From assembly GCA_965227335.1 (NCBI GenBank), contig CBDDFV010000012.1, positions 124,001-188,000 on the forward strand: a stretch of 64,000 nucleotides of DNA, given 5' to 3'. Source of the stretch: CBDDFV01 sp965227335. Its GTDB lineage: Bacteria; Planctomycetota; Phycisphaerae; Phycisphaerales; SM1A02. The position numbers and the translations under genes were made by a program. Position 1 is the stretch's first letter; every line of letters starts with the position of its first letter. The notes below the pieces were generated by a model, which was given only the letters and a program-made list of their open reading frames with translations, made no database searches and had not been told where the DNA came from. Of this stretch, positions 16,394 to 24,700 are shown in pieces.

Positions 16394-16602
16394 TCAACCG
16401 CCGGGATCGCCGTGGTTGCCCGTGAGACCCTGCTGTCCTCACGCTCGTCAATTCACAAGCGAGGCGGGGTCCCCCGCCGGAAAACTCCCGACAAACCTGA
16501 GGGACTTCGGCTCCGCCCTACGCCCATCAGGGTGAAGCGGACGGGCTCGCGTTGGTCGCACGCCTCGCTCCGCACTCCATCCAGGATCAGAAGGAGCCGA
16601 TC

Positions 16603-18399
16603 ATGACCCGTTTCCAGACTCTTGCGTGTGTTCTCGCGACGGCCGGCCTGCTCGCCGGCGCCCCACAGGCCCAGGCCGACCCGTTCACCTATCAGGGCCG
16701 CCTCATCGAGGCCGGTGAACCCGCCAACGGGAGCTTCACCGTCCAGGTGAACGTGTGGAGCGCGGCCTCGGGCGGCAGCGTCCTCGCCGGTGAGACCTTC
16801 CCCGACGTCCCGGTCATCGACGGGCTGTTCAGCGTCGAGGTCGACTTGGGCGACGTCGTGTTCAACGGCGACCCGCGGTGGCTGGAGATCATCGTCGATG
16901 GCGAGACGATGCAGCCGCGCCAGCCGGTCACCGCCGCCCCCTACGCCCTGTTCGCCCGGAACGCGCCGTTCCAGCGGAGCGGGAACGACGTCTACTACAT
17001 CGACGGGAACATCGGCATCGGAACCAGCAACCCGGAGAACCCGCTGCACGTCGACGGACGCATCCGCTCCACCGGGGCGGGGGCGGGACTCACCGTGTTC
17101 AATCCCGACAATCAGGACGCCTCGTTCAACGTCTCGTGGCTCGACGATGTCGCCCGCTGGCGGGTCGGGGGCAATGGGGCGGGCGCCAATGGCGGCTTCG
17201 ACTTCCAGCGCATCGGCGACCAGTCGCTCTTTCGAATCGACGGCGACGGTTTCATCGGCATCGGCACGTCCGATCCGCAGCGCGAGCTTCACATCAGCGA
17301 CAGCGGCGATGCGCGCATCTGGCTGGAGGCCGACACGAACAACTCCGGCGAGGGCGACCAGCCGCACATCCTGATGACGCAGGACGGCGGGCTGATCGAG
17401 GCCGCTCTGGGTTTCTTCAACGCCGACAACATCTTCAGCATCCGGACCGCGGACGTCGGGAACCCGAACAACGGCATCCCGCTGGTCCTCGATGCGTCCG
17501 GCGGCGTGGGCATGGGAACGGACAACCCCATGGCGCCGTTGCATGTCAGCTCTTCCCTCGATCCAGCGCCGGATAACGTCACCGGCGCCGTCGCCGCGTT
17601 CCAATACGTTCCGCCCGGGCCAGACCAGGCGTTCTTCACCAATCCCGCTGTTTCGATCGAGACTGAGCATGTTCCGGGACCGGCGCTGCGGGTCGAGAAC
17701 CTGGAACCATTCGGTCGCGCCGCGACATTCTGGGGCGGCATCGAGTCATTCGCCAATCAGACCGGCAACGGCTACGGGGTCCGTGGCGTGACCGATGGCG
17801 ACGGCGCTGGTGTGGTCGCCGTCGCCGCCGATCCCGGAAACGGCGTTGGCCTCGAAGTGTGGAACACACAGGTCATCGGTGTCAGCGATATCGCGGTGTT
17901 CAAAGTGCAGACATCCGGCAACGTCGCCCGTATCGACACCACCGGCCGCGGCTTCTTCAATAACGGCACGCAGACCGGCGGCGCCGACGTCGCCGAGGCG
18001 TTCGAGGTCGAGGGCGACGTCAGCGACTACGAGCCAGGCGACGTCCTGGCGATCTCCGTCCAGGCCGACCGAACGGTCACGCTTTCGACCGAGGCGTACT
18101 CGACACTCGTGGCCGGCGTCCACGCGACCAAGCCGGGCGTGCTCCTCACCGAGCGCGACGTCGACGCGTGCATGGCGGATCTCGTGCCCATGGGCGTGGT
18201 CGGCGTCATTCCCACCAAGGTGAGCGGTGAGAACGGCCCCATCCGTCGCGGCGACCTGCTCGTCTCGGCCAGCCTCCCCGGCCACGCCATGAAGGGCACC
18301 GACCGCAGCCGCATGCTCGGGGCGGTCATCGGCAAGGCCCTCGAGGACTTCGACGGCGACGGCGCGGGCCTCATCAAGGTCATGGTCAATGTGAAATGA
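16603..18399 (+). CDS. Secreted tail-fibre-like protein with GIGT-type repeats
   Basis: A 598-residue exported protein. ATG 16603 has AAGGAG seven bases upstream and starts a signal peptide (to QAQA-DP, about residue 26). An N-terminal beta domain (FTYQGRLIEAGEPANGSFTV...) is common in planctomycete secreted proteins. The middle repeats 'IGIGTSNPE.PLHV', 'IGIGTSDPQRELHI' and 'VGMGTDNPMAPLHV', the motif of phage tail fibres and trimeric adhesins. The C-terminus (GGADVAEAFEVEGDVSDYEPGDVLAIS...) resembles the chaperone/autoproteolytic ends of such fibres. It probably forms a surface fibre. Its stop overlaps an ATG (ATGA) in front of the next gene, whose real start is 57 bases on. Confidence 0.8.
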   Translation: MTRFQTLACVLATAGLLAGAPQAQADPFTYQGRLIEAGEPANGSFTVQVNVWSAASGGSVLAGETFPDVPVIDGLFSVEVDLGDVVFNGDPRWLEIIVDGETMQPRQPVTAAPYALFARNAPFQRSGNDVYYIDGNIGIGTSNPENPLHVDGRIRSTGAGAGLTVFNPDNQDASFNVSWLDDVARWRVGGNGAGANGGFDFQRIGDQSLFRIDGDGFIGIGTSDPQRELHISDSGDARIWLEADTNNSGEGDQPHILMTQDGGLIEAALGFFNADNIFSIRTADVGNPNNGIPLVLDASGGVGMGTDNPMAPLHVSSSLDPAPDNVTGAVAAFQYVPPGPDQAFFTNPAVSIETEHVPGPALRVENLEPFGRAATFWGGIESFANQTGNGYGVRGVTDGDGAGVVAVAADPGNGVGLEVWNTQVIGVSDIAVFKVQTSGNVARIDTTGRGFFNNGTQTGGADVAEAFEVEGDVSDYEPGDVLAISVQADRTVTLSTEAYSTLVAGVHATKPGVLLTERDVDACMADLVPMGVVGVIPTKVSGENGPIRRGDLLVSASLPGHAMKGTDRSRMLGAVIGKALEDFDGDGAGLIKVMVNVK

Positions 18400-18455
18400 G
18401 CGTGCGACACGTGACGCCTCCCCTCTTGACCATCATTGTGGAAAGGACCACGACC

Positions 18456-18866
18456 ATGACCCGCGACACCCTGGACACCCTCGCCCTCGCCTTCCTTCTT
18501 ACCGCCATCAGCCCGGTCCTCGCCGGCGACCTCGAACTCGACTGGTACAGCATCGACGCCGGCGGCGTCCGCAGCGGCAGCCCAGGCCGAATGCTCGAGA
18601 GCTGCATCGGTCAGCCCGACGTCGGGATGAGCACGGGCGGCGCCTTCGCCCTCACCGGCGGCTTCCTTGCCGCAACCGCCACCGGCACGACGTGCCCGAC
18701 GGACTTCGACCAGGACGGCGTGGTCGGCGCGGCCGATCTGGCGCAGATGCTCGGCGCGTGGGGGCTCTGCGGGGGCTGCCCGCAGGACGTTGACGGCGAC
18801 GGCGACGTCGACGGCGCCGATCTCGCCCAACTCCTGGCCGCCTGGGGGGGCTGCACCGGCAACTGA
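18456..18866 (+). CDS. Small secreted dockerin-tailed protein
   Basis: A 136-residue exported protein. ATG 18456 has AAAGGA upstream and opens a signal peptide (MTRDTLDTLALAFLLTAISPVLAGD). The short mature domain contains the planctomycete pattern 'DWYSIDAGG', 'CIGQPDVGMSTGGAFALTGGF', then two dockerin-like units (DFDQDGVVGAADLAQMLGAWG and DVDGDGDVDGADLAQLLAAWG) with GC pairs (LCGGCPQ). It lies 57 bases after the fibre-like gene and shares its terminator at 18892, so the two are probably an operon: a fibre plus a short anchored partner. Confidence 0.8.
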   Translation: MTRDTLDTLALAFLLTAISPVLAGDLELDWYSIDAGGVRSGSPGRMLESCIGQPDVGMSTGGAFALTGGFLAATATGTTCPTDFDQDGVVGAADLAQMLGAWGLCGGCPQDVDGDGDVDGADLAQLLAAWGGCTGN

Positions 18867-18891
18867 CCTCGACCCCTGAACCTCTCTTCGC

Positions 18892-18940
18892 CGCCCCCGG
18901 CGAGCCCGGGCTTCATCGCCCGCTCGCCGGGGGCGTGTTC
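18892..18940 (+). terminator. Intrinsic terminator of the fibre/dockerin operon
   Basis: A 14-bp stem, CGCCCCCGGCGAGC (18892-18905) with GCTCGCCGGGGGCG (18922-18935), followed by TGTTCTC. Confidence 0.75.
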
Positions 18941-19001
18941 TCATTCGATCCCTCTTCCTGATCTGAACCGAGCAGGAAGTCAGTTCGAATCAGGCGGTCC
19001 G

Positions 19002-20225
19002 TCACTTCGCGTGCAGCGCGAACAGATCGGGCCAGTGCGCGTTGGCGCGGGCGACATTGCCTTCGTAGTCCGCGTCAAACAACTCGCGGATCTCGGGGTT
19101 GACGTTGAGATAGAGCCGGCCGTCCCGCACCTGGGCGGTCGAGAGGTCCGCGGGGAGCAGCTTGCCAAGGGAGACGCCGTAACTGCAGTACCCGCCGTAC
19201 TGGGGAGCGAACTGCGTCGGGTTCGCCGCGAACGTGTCGCGGTTCGCCTCGGAGATGAAGAAGTAGACGGCGCCCGCGTGCTCCGCCGTGATGAAGGGGG
19301 AGCCGTTCACCGGCGAGGCGCCGCGGTAGAGTTCGACCGCGTCCGACCCGCTGAGGGCGACGCCGCTTGAACCGGACAGGTTCACCAGGCGACGCCGCGC
19401 ATCATTGATCTTCGCCGTCGCTTCCGCGGTGCTCCACACGTCGCTGGCGATCATCCGGTAGTTGACGAACGCCGCCTCGAAGCCGTCGTAGCCCGGCAGT
19501 TTCGCCGCGGCGGTGGCGTCGGAGACAACCGCCACTTCGAAGCCCTCTTCGACGAGGTCGCGCATGTGCGACTCCACGCAGAGGTTCGCCGACATGCCGG
19601 CGAGGATGATCTGATTCACCCCCGCCTTGCGCAGTTGCAGCGTCAGATCGTTGGACTCAGGCCCGTACACCTTGTGCGGACTCACGACGACCGTCTTGCC
19701 GTCATTGATGTACGGCTTGTACTGATCGAGCCAGTCCGCACCGGACCCCTCCAGCCCGTCAACGTTGAGCGGACCCTTGCGATCGAACATCCCGATGTCG
19801 TGCATCAGCGTTTCGAGCGCGCCTTCGAACTTCCACTGGTGGTCGTGCTCGTAGTAGTAGTGCGGGCTGACGAAGACCGGCGCGTCCACCCGCTTGGCCG
19901 CCGCGAACAGCCGGGCGAGGTTGTCGACGGTCCCGTTCTCCGTCACGCTTTCGCCGACGACGCCCCAGGCGACGCCGTCCGGACTGAGAAAGTCGTTCTG
20001 CGGATCGATCACCACCAGCGCGAACGCGCCGGGAACAAGGTCCACGCCCGGCCGCGGGATCGGGGCGTCCGCCCGCGGGCCGTCGATGTAGTGCACGTGG
20101 GCGTGGGCGTGGGCGGCGTGATCGTGCGGCGTGTCGTCGCCCGAGTGAGCCGAGACGGCGCCCGGTCGCGCCACGATGGCGACCGGAACAGCGATGGTCA
20201 GAGCGATGAGATTGAACTGTTTCAT
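19002..20225 (-). CDS. Secreted isochorismatase-family hydrolase fused to a YHS-like domain
   Basis: A 407-residue exported protein. ATG 20225 has GAGAGGA upstream and opens a signal peptide (ends near SAHSGD). Residues 34-46 are a histidine-rich stretch (HDHAAHAHAHVHY) that could bind metal. The isochorismatase-like domain (about 65-300) has the cysteine-hydrolase triad D74 (VIDPQNDF), K185 and C216 (AGMSANLCVES). The C-terminal 110 residues (VELYRGASPVNGSPFITAEHAGAVYFF..., AANPTQFAPQYGGYCSYGV) are a YHS-like domain, often metal- or copper-associated. The substrate is unknown. It lies 84 bases after the NTF2-like gene and probably shares the TetR-controlled promoter. Confidence 0.85.
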   Translation of the reverse strand: MKQFNLIALTIAVPVAIVARPGAVSAHSGDDTPHDHAAHAHAHVHYIDGPRADAPIPRPGVDLVPGAFALVVIDPQNDFLSPDGVAWGVVGESVTENGTVDNLARLFAAAKRVDAPVFVSPHYYYEHDHQWKFEGALETLMHDIGMFDRKGPLNVDGLEGSGADWLDQYKPYINDGKTVVVSPHKVYGPESNDLTLQLRKAGVNQIILAGMSANLCVESHMRDLVEEGFEVAVVSDATAAAKLPGYDGFEAAFVNYRMIASDVWSTAEATAKINDARRRLVNLSGSSGVALSGSDAVELYRGASPVNGSPFITAEHAGAVYFFISEANRDTFAANPTQFAPQYGGYCSYGVSLGKLLPADLSTAQVRDGRLYLNVNPEIRELFDADYEGNVARANAHWPDLFALHAK

Positions 20226-20308
20226 GGTCGTGTCCTCTCTATGCAAGACAGTGATGAGACGTTGAAAGCGCGACCGGGACGTGTCCGGCCACGCGAGAAC
20301 CAGCGTGG

Positions 20309-20836
20309 TTACGAAACGCCCGGGATTCCTTCGTGCGCGGCGGGTCGGGGCCCGGGCGACGGCCACCGGAACCGCCGCTCGTCTTCCGTGATGGCCAGAT
20401 CGTTGATGCTCGCTTCACGCCGACGCATCAGACCCGACTCGTCGAACGCCCAGAGTTCATTGCCGTAACTCCGGAACCAGCGGCCGTCGGCGCGGCGCCA
20501 CTCGTACAGAAAGCGGACCGCGATGCGGTCGTCGCCGAACGCCCACAACGCCTTGGCGAGGCGGTAATCCAGCTCGGTCGCCCACTTCTCCTGCAGGAAG
20601 GCGCGAATCTGGTCGCGGCCGCGAAGGAACTGGTTGCGATTGCGCCATTCGCTGTCGGGGGAGTAGGCCCGGGCGACGCGATCGGGATCGCGGCTGTTCC
20701 AGGCGTCCTCCGCCGCGCGAACCTTGGCGGTCGCGGTCTCCAGGGTGAACGGCGGCGCCAGGCGGGGGACGGGACGTGAAACGCGCGAGGCGCCAACGGG
20801 GGCGGGGCGGGCGGGTGCGGTCATCGGAGAACTCAT
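20309..20836 (-). CDS. SnoaL/NTF2-like protein, DUF1348 family
   Basis: A 175-residue protein. Residues about 28-155 match DUF1348 very well (PPFTLETATAKVRAAEDAWNSRDPDRVARAY..., WATELDYRLAKALWAF, IAVRFLYEW, WFRSYGNELWAFDESGLMRRREASIND). The NTF2-like cone fold is used for small-molecule binding or catalysis; no reaction is known for this family. There is no signal peptide. The N-terminal 27 residues are Pro/Ala-rich. The gene diverges from the tetR gene across a 271-base region with two operator-like palindromes, so it is likely repressed by that regulator. ATG 20836 and ATG 20824 are both possible. Confidence 0.85.
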   Translation of the reverse strand: MSSPMTAPARPAPVGASRVSRPVPRLAPPFTLETATAKVRAAEDAWNSRDPDRVARAYSPDSEWRNRNQFLRGRDQIRAFLQEKWATELDYRLAKALWAFGDDRIAVRFLYEWRRADGRWFRSYGNELWAFDESGLMRRREASINDLAITEDERRFRWPSPGPRPAAHEGIPGVS

Positions 20837-20929
20837 TCGGTCGGGCGGCGCGGCGTCAAGGGCATGCCGGACCGCGAGGGGCGGCGGGACCGGAATCGGC
20901 GTCGACTCCGTTGTCCCACTTCCCGAACT

Positions 20930-20947
20930 ATACTGACTAGTCAGTAT
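20930..20947. promoter_or_regulatory. Perfect 18-bp palindrome, probable TetR operator 1
   Basis: ATACTGACTAGTCAGTAT is its own reverse complement and lies 94 bases upstream of the DUF1348 gene. TGACnnGTCA is shared with the second site at 21071, typical of TetR-family operators. Confidence 0.75.
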
Positions 20948-21070
20948 GTTTCAATCGAGAAGCCGGAGGGAGGGCGATTTTTCCGCCGGAGCCGCCTTCC
21001 AGACCGTGTGACCGCGGATTTCCCGCCGGAAGAATATCCAGCCGATCGATGATTTCGGCGGCTGTGGTAT

Positions 21071-21088
21071 ATACTGACCTGTCAATCT
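21071..21088. promoter_or_regulatory. Probable TetR operator 2, in front of tetR
   Basis: atactgacctgtcaatct keeps the left half and the TGACnnGTCA core of the palindrome at 20930 and ends 20 bases before the regulator's ATG, so it is well placed for autorepression. Confidence 0.65.
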
Positions 21089-21107
21089 ACCCTCGAAGGG
21101 ACGCTCC

Positions 21108-21692
21108 ATGCCTCCGAGTCGCCGAGACGAACTGATCGACGCCGCGATGCGGGTCTTCTACCGGCACGGTTTTCACGCCACGAGCCTGGACGTCATTCTG
21201 GAGGAGGCGGGCGTCAGCCGCATGACGCTGTACAACCACTTCAAGTCGAAGGACGAGTTGATTCTCGCGGCGTTGCGTCGGCGTGACGAGATCTTCCGCA
21301 ATCGGATGATGAAGTTCGTGGAGTCGACCGGGCGGACGCCGCGCGAGCGGATCGCGGCGGTGTTCGACTTTCACGAGTCATGGTTTCGCGGCGACGAGTT
21401 CTGCGGCTGCATGTTCATCAACGCATCGGCGGAGTTCTCACTCGCCGACTCCCCCCCCCGCCGGCTCGCGGCGGATCACAAGCAGGCGATCGTGCGGTTT
21501 CTCCGCGACCTCTGTGAGGCGGCGGCGTTCACGGACCCCGACGAGGTCGCCGAGCAGCTGAACCTTTTGCTCGAGGGCGCGATCGTCTCCGCCCGCGTGG
21601 TCGGACAGGTCGTGGACGGCGGCGTCGATCCCGGCGCGGCCGCGCGTCGTGCGAAGCGGATGGCGACCGCGGTGCTTGACCAGGCGGGCTGA
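21108..21692 (+). CDS. TetR/AcrR-family transcriptional regulator
   Basis: A 194-residue repressor-type protein. The N-terminal helix-turn-helix is typical (RRDELIDAAMRVFYRHGFHATSLDVILEEAGVSRMTLYNHFKSKDELI, residues 5-52). The C-terminal ligand domain has a FCGCMFINASAEF segment around 101-113, as in regulators related to those of the TetR_C families with reactive cysteines. The divergent arrangement and the two operators argue that it controls itself and the DUF1348/isochorismatase genes; the inducer is unknown. GAAGGGACG precedes the ATG. Confidence 0.92.
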   Translation: MPPSRRDELIDAAMRVFYRHGFHATSLDVILEEAGVSRMTLYNHFKSKDELILAALRRRDEIFRNRMMKFVESTGRTPRERIAAVFDFHESWFRGDEFCGCMFINASAEFSLADSPPRRLAADHKQAIVRFLRDLCEAAAFTDPDEVAEQLNLLLEGAIVSARVVGQVVDGGVDPGAAARRAKRMATAVLDQAG

Positions 21693-21759
21693 GGGATCGC
21701 ACCTGGCGCCCGAAGTCGGCTTGCGTGCCGATTCCCCCGTGCATCCGCCGGCGTGTTCG

Positions 21760-24700
21760 TCATTCGGGCGTATCGAAGAGCGGCGCCACGTAGTCGAAAT
21801 CCTGTCCGGACCTGGCGTTGAACGGGATCGGCGTGCCCTCGGGGAGATCGAGGGCGTCGTAGTCGAACGCGTCGCGGAAGCGATCCCTGATCAGATCACG
21901 CCGGAGCACTGAGCGATAGGCGCCGTCGACGCTCGCCAGGACGGGGAAGTGGGTCAGGCAATCGCCATTGAGGCTCAACTGGATCTGCCGCGCGACTTCG
22001 GCGGCGGACCGTCCCTCCGCCGCGCGAACGGGCAGAATGCCGCCGGCGTCGAAGACGACGATCTGGACGCGGCCGCTGCCGTCGTCGAGCGGCGCGAAGC
22101 CGAAGTTATTCCATTTGTTGTCGAGCCACACGAGCCCTTGCCGGTTGAGATCGCGCATCGCGCCATCGAACGCCATCATCTCGGCGACCGTCATCTGTTC
22201 GGAGGCTCGACCCATGATCACATGCTGGGCCGTGTCGACGCGTTCGGCGACCGTGACCCGCGAGAGGTTCAACGCGTCGTCGGCCACGTCGTACGTGGCC
22301 TCGAGGCGCGGCGTGCGAACATGCGCCGACCGCACCCCACGGAGAGCCGTCTCCCCGAAGTCGTCCAGCGTCGCGGCGATCGGGATCTGGCCCGTGACCC
22401 GCGTGATCCGGACCACCAGCGTCGGATCCTCGCCATGGACATACACATCGCTGGTGGAGCCCGAGGCGAGGTACGCTCCCAACGGAACCTCCTGCTCGCC
22501 ATCCGCCGTCCGGAACCGGAAGACCCCGCCCTCCGGCGTGCGGGCGTCGGTCGCGTTGGGGACGTCGCCTGACGAGCGCGGCGTTTCGATGCGCTCGCCG
22601 CCGGGAGGGCGCGGCGTCGCGAAATCGGACTGCGCGTCCGGATCGAAACGCATCGGCGTGGCGGGCGTGAACGCGTCGTCAAGTCCGGCCGGCGGGAGGT
22701 CCGGGGCCGGCAGGATGTGCGTGGCCTCCAGCGGCGGGTCATAGTCATCCGCCAGCGCCAGCGCTTTCCGCTCCAGGACGGTCAGCGAATTGGCGCCGTC
22801 GGCGTGCCGGCGGACGTGCGCGCTCATCGTGAACGCCGTGAAGTCCCGCAGATCAACCGGACGGAGCGTTGTGATCTCGGCCGCCGCCTCCATCGCGCCC
22901 GCGACGTGTCGACCTCGCGCGACGCGGCGCAACATCACCAGGCGCGGCACGGCGTCGACGGCTCCGGCCGCCGCGCCAAACAGGCTCGAGCCGATGCCGA
23001 AGGTCGTACTGGCCCACCCCTTGGCGTTCTCAAGCGCGTCGGCGTACCGTTCGTCTCCGATCGTGACCGCCGCGCCGAGGGCGAAGCGGAGCTCCGCTTC
23101 GCTGTCCAGGTACTGCGACAGTTCGTGCAGCGTCGTGACGCCCAGATCCAGCAGGTCGATCGCCCACGCGACGATCACGAGTGATGTCGTCTCCGCCAGC
23201 ATCAGCGGCATTGCGAGGAACGTGGCGGCGGCCAACGTGACGTCGGTGTCGACGTTCGCCTTGAACTGCTGCCGTTTCACGGCGGCGGCGAGCGGGGCTA
23301 CGGCGTCGACCCAGAATCGCGCGTTCATGTCCGGCGTCCAGATCAGACGCCGCGGCCCGCCGGGGGCCCCCGCCTGCGCAAGGGAGACCAGTTCCGCCTT
23401 CAGCAACTCGCTCACCGGCTGGAAGCCGAAGCCGGTCAGGCGCACGAGTTCCTCGACGTCGCAATCGCCGGCGTCACGGGCGTCCTCGAGCGCCTCGTTG
23501 GTCGCCTCGATCAGTTGCCCCAGGGCGTTCACGGTCTCTCGCTCGCGCCACGCCTCGATCGCTTCCGGCGCGACGCCGTGGATCTCGGCCAGCCACGTCA
23601 CATCATTCAAGGCCAGATGACGGAACTCAATCGCACCCTCCCGAAAGTCATCCACCTCCATGCGAAGCAGCGGATTGCCGCGGGCGGCGTTGTGCTTCAG
23701 GTACTTCAGCAGACCCTTGACCGCCGTCGCGTTTCCGCGGATCCACTCCAACTGGGCGACCTGCTTCTCGGTCAGGGCGACGAACATGTCGCGCAGGAGG
23801 ATCGCCGCCGCGTGGTGTCCGAACTTCACGGACTGGCCCGGGAAGTGATCGCTCCGCGTGAAGACCATGAGATTCCAGATCTCTTCGGACTCCGCGGCGC
23901 TGAGCCGATTCCAGTCGTCGACCTGAACGTCGTCGTGGCACGCGGCGGCGCGAGCCAGCGCGCTGCGCCAGAGCCAGTTGTGGTCGCCGGCGGCGGGCGT
24001 TCTTCGGACCTGGACCGACGCCAGCGGAGGATCGATCGGGATCCGCAGATGCTCAAACACGAAACGCTCGTCGACGCGCGCCTGCAGTACGCCGAGGCTG
24101 TCGGGTCCGAGCTGCACCGGAATCCCCCGCCCGCCGGCGAGCGACGGCTCTTCCGCCTGCAGGTGCAGGTCGAGCGGTTCCGTGAGATACAGGCGACCGC
24201 CGCGCCGATCAGTGCGGCGGGCCGTGACGACGATCTCCGCGGTCTGACCGGCTCCGAGTTCCTCGGGATTCAGGCGGAGCGGGATCGCATCCGGCGGGAG
24301 CGCCATGTTCGTCTCCACCGCCAGGTGGATGCGCTCCGGAACGTAGGCGTTTGACAACAGATCAAACGATTCCGCATCGACCACACGCACGAACGAGACA
24401 CGCGCATTCACGTCGCCGAACTCGAGGCCCCAGTGACTCTGCGCGCCGGAGGCCGTCACCGTCCGCCGACCCGGCGTCACGCCCTCGAGCAGATCGGCGC
24501 GGACCAGGATCGCGTCGTACCCATCCGCCTTCGCCCGGGCGTCCGCGACCGCGGCGTCATCAAGGTCGTAGAAGCGCTTCCACCCATCGGCGATCAGCTC
24601 GCGGTAGAACCGACTGTTCGTGTCGGGGTAGGCGAGGAAGCCGTAGTGGATCGTCTCCGTGTCGGGCAGATCGAGATGGTCGCCGGGATGCTGCGGGAGG

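Noticed and set aside
16453..17670. Minus-strand frame of 405 codons opposite the fibre-like gene
   Set aside because: Val/Asp/Arg-rich antisense of a clear coding frame with signal peptide and conserved repeats.
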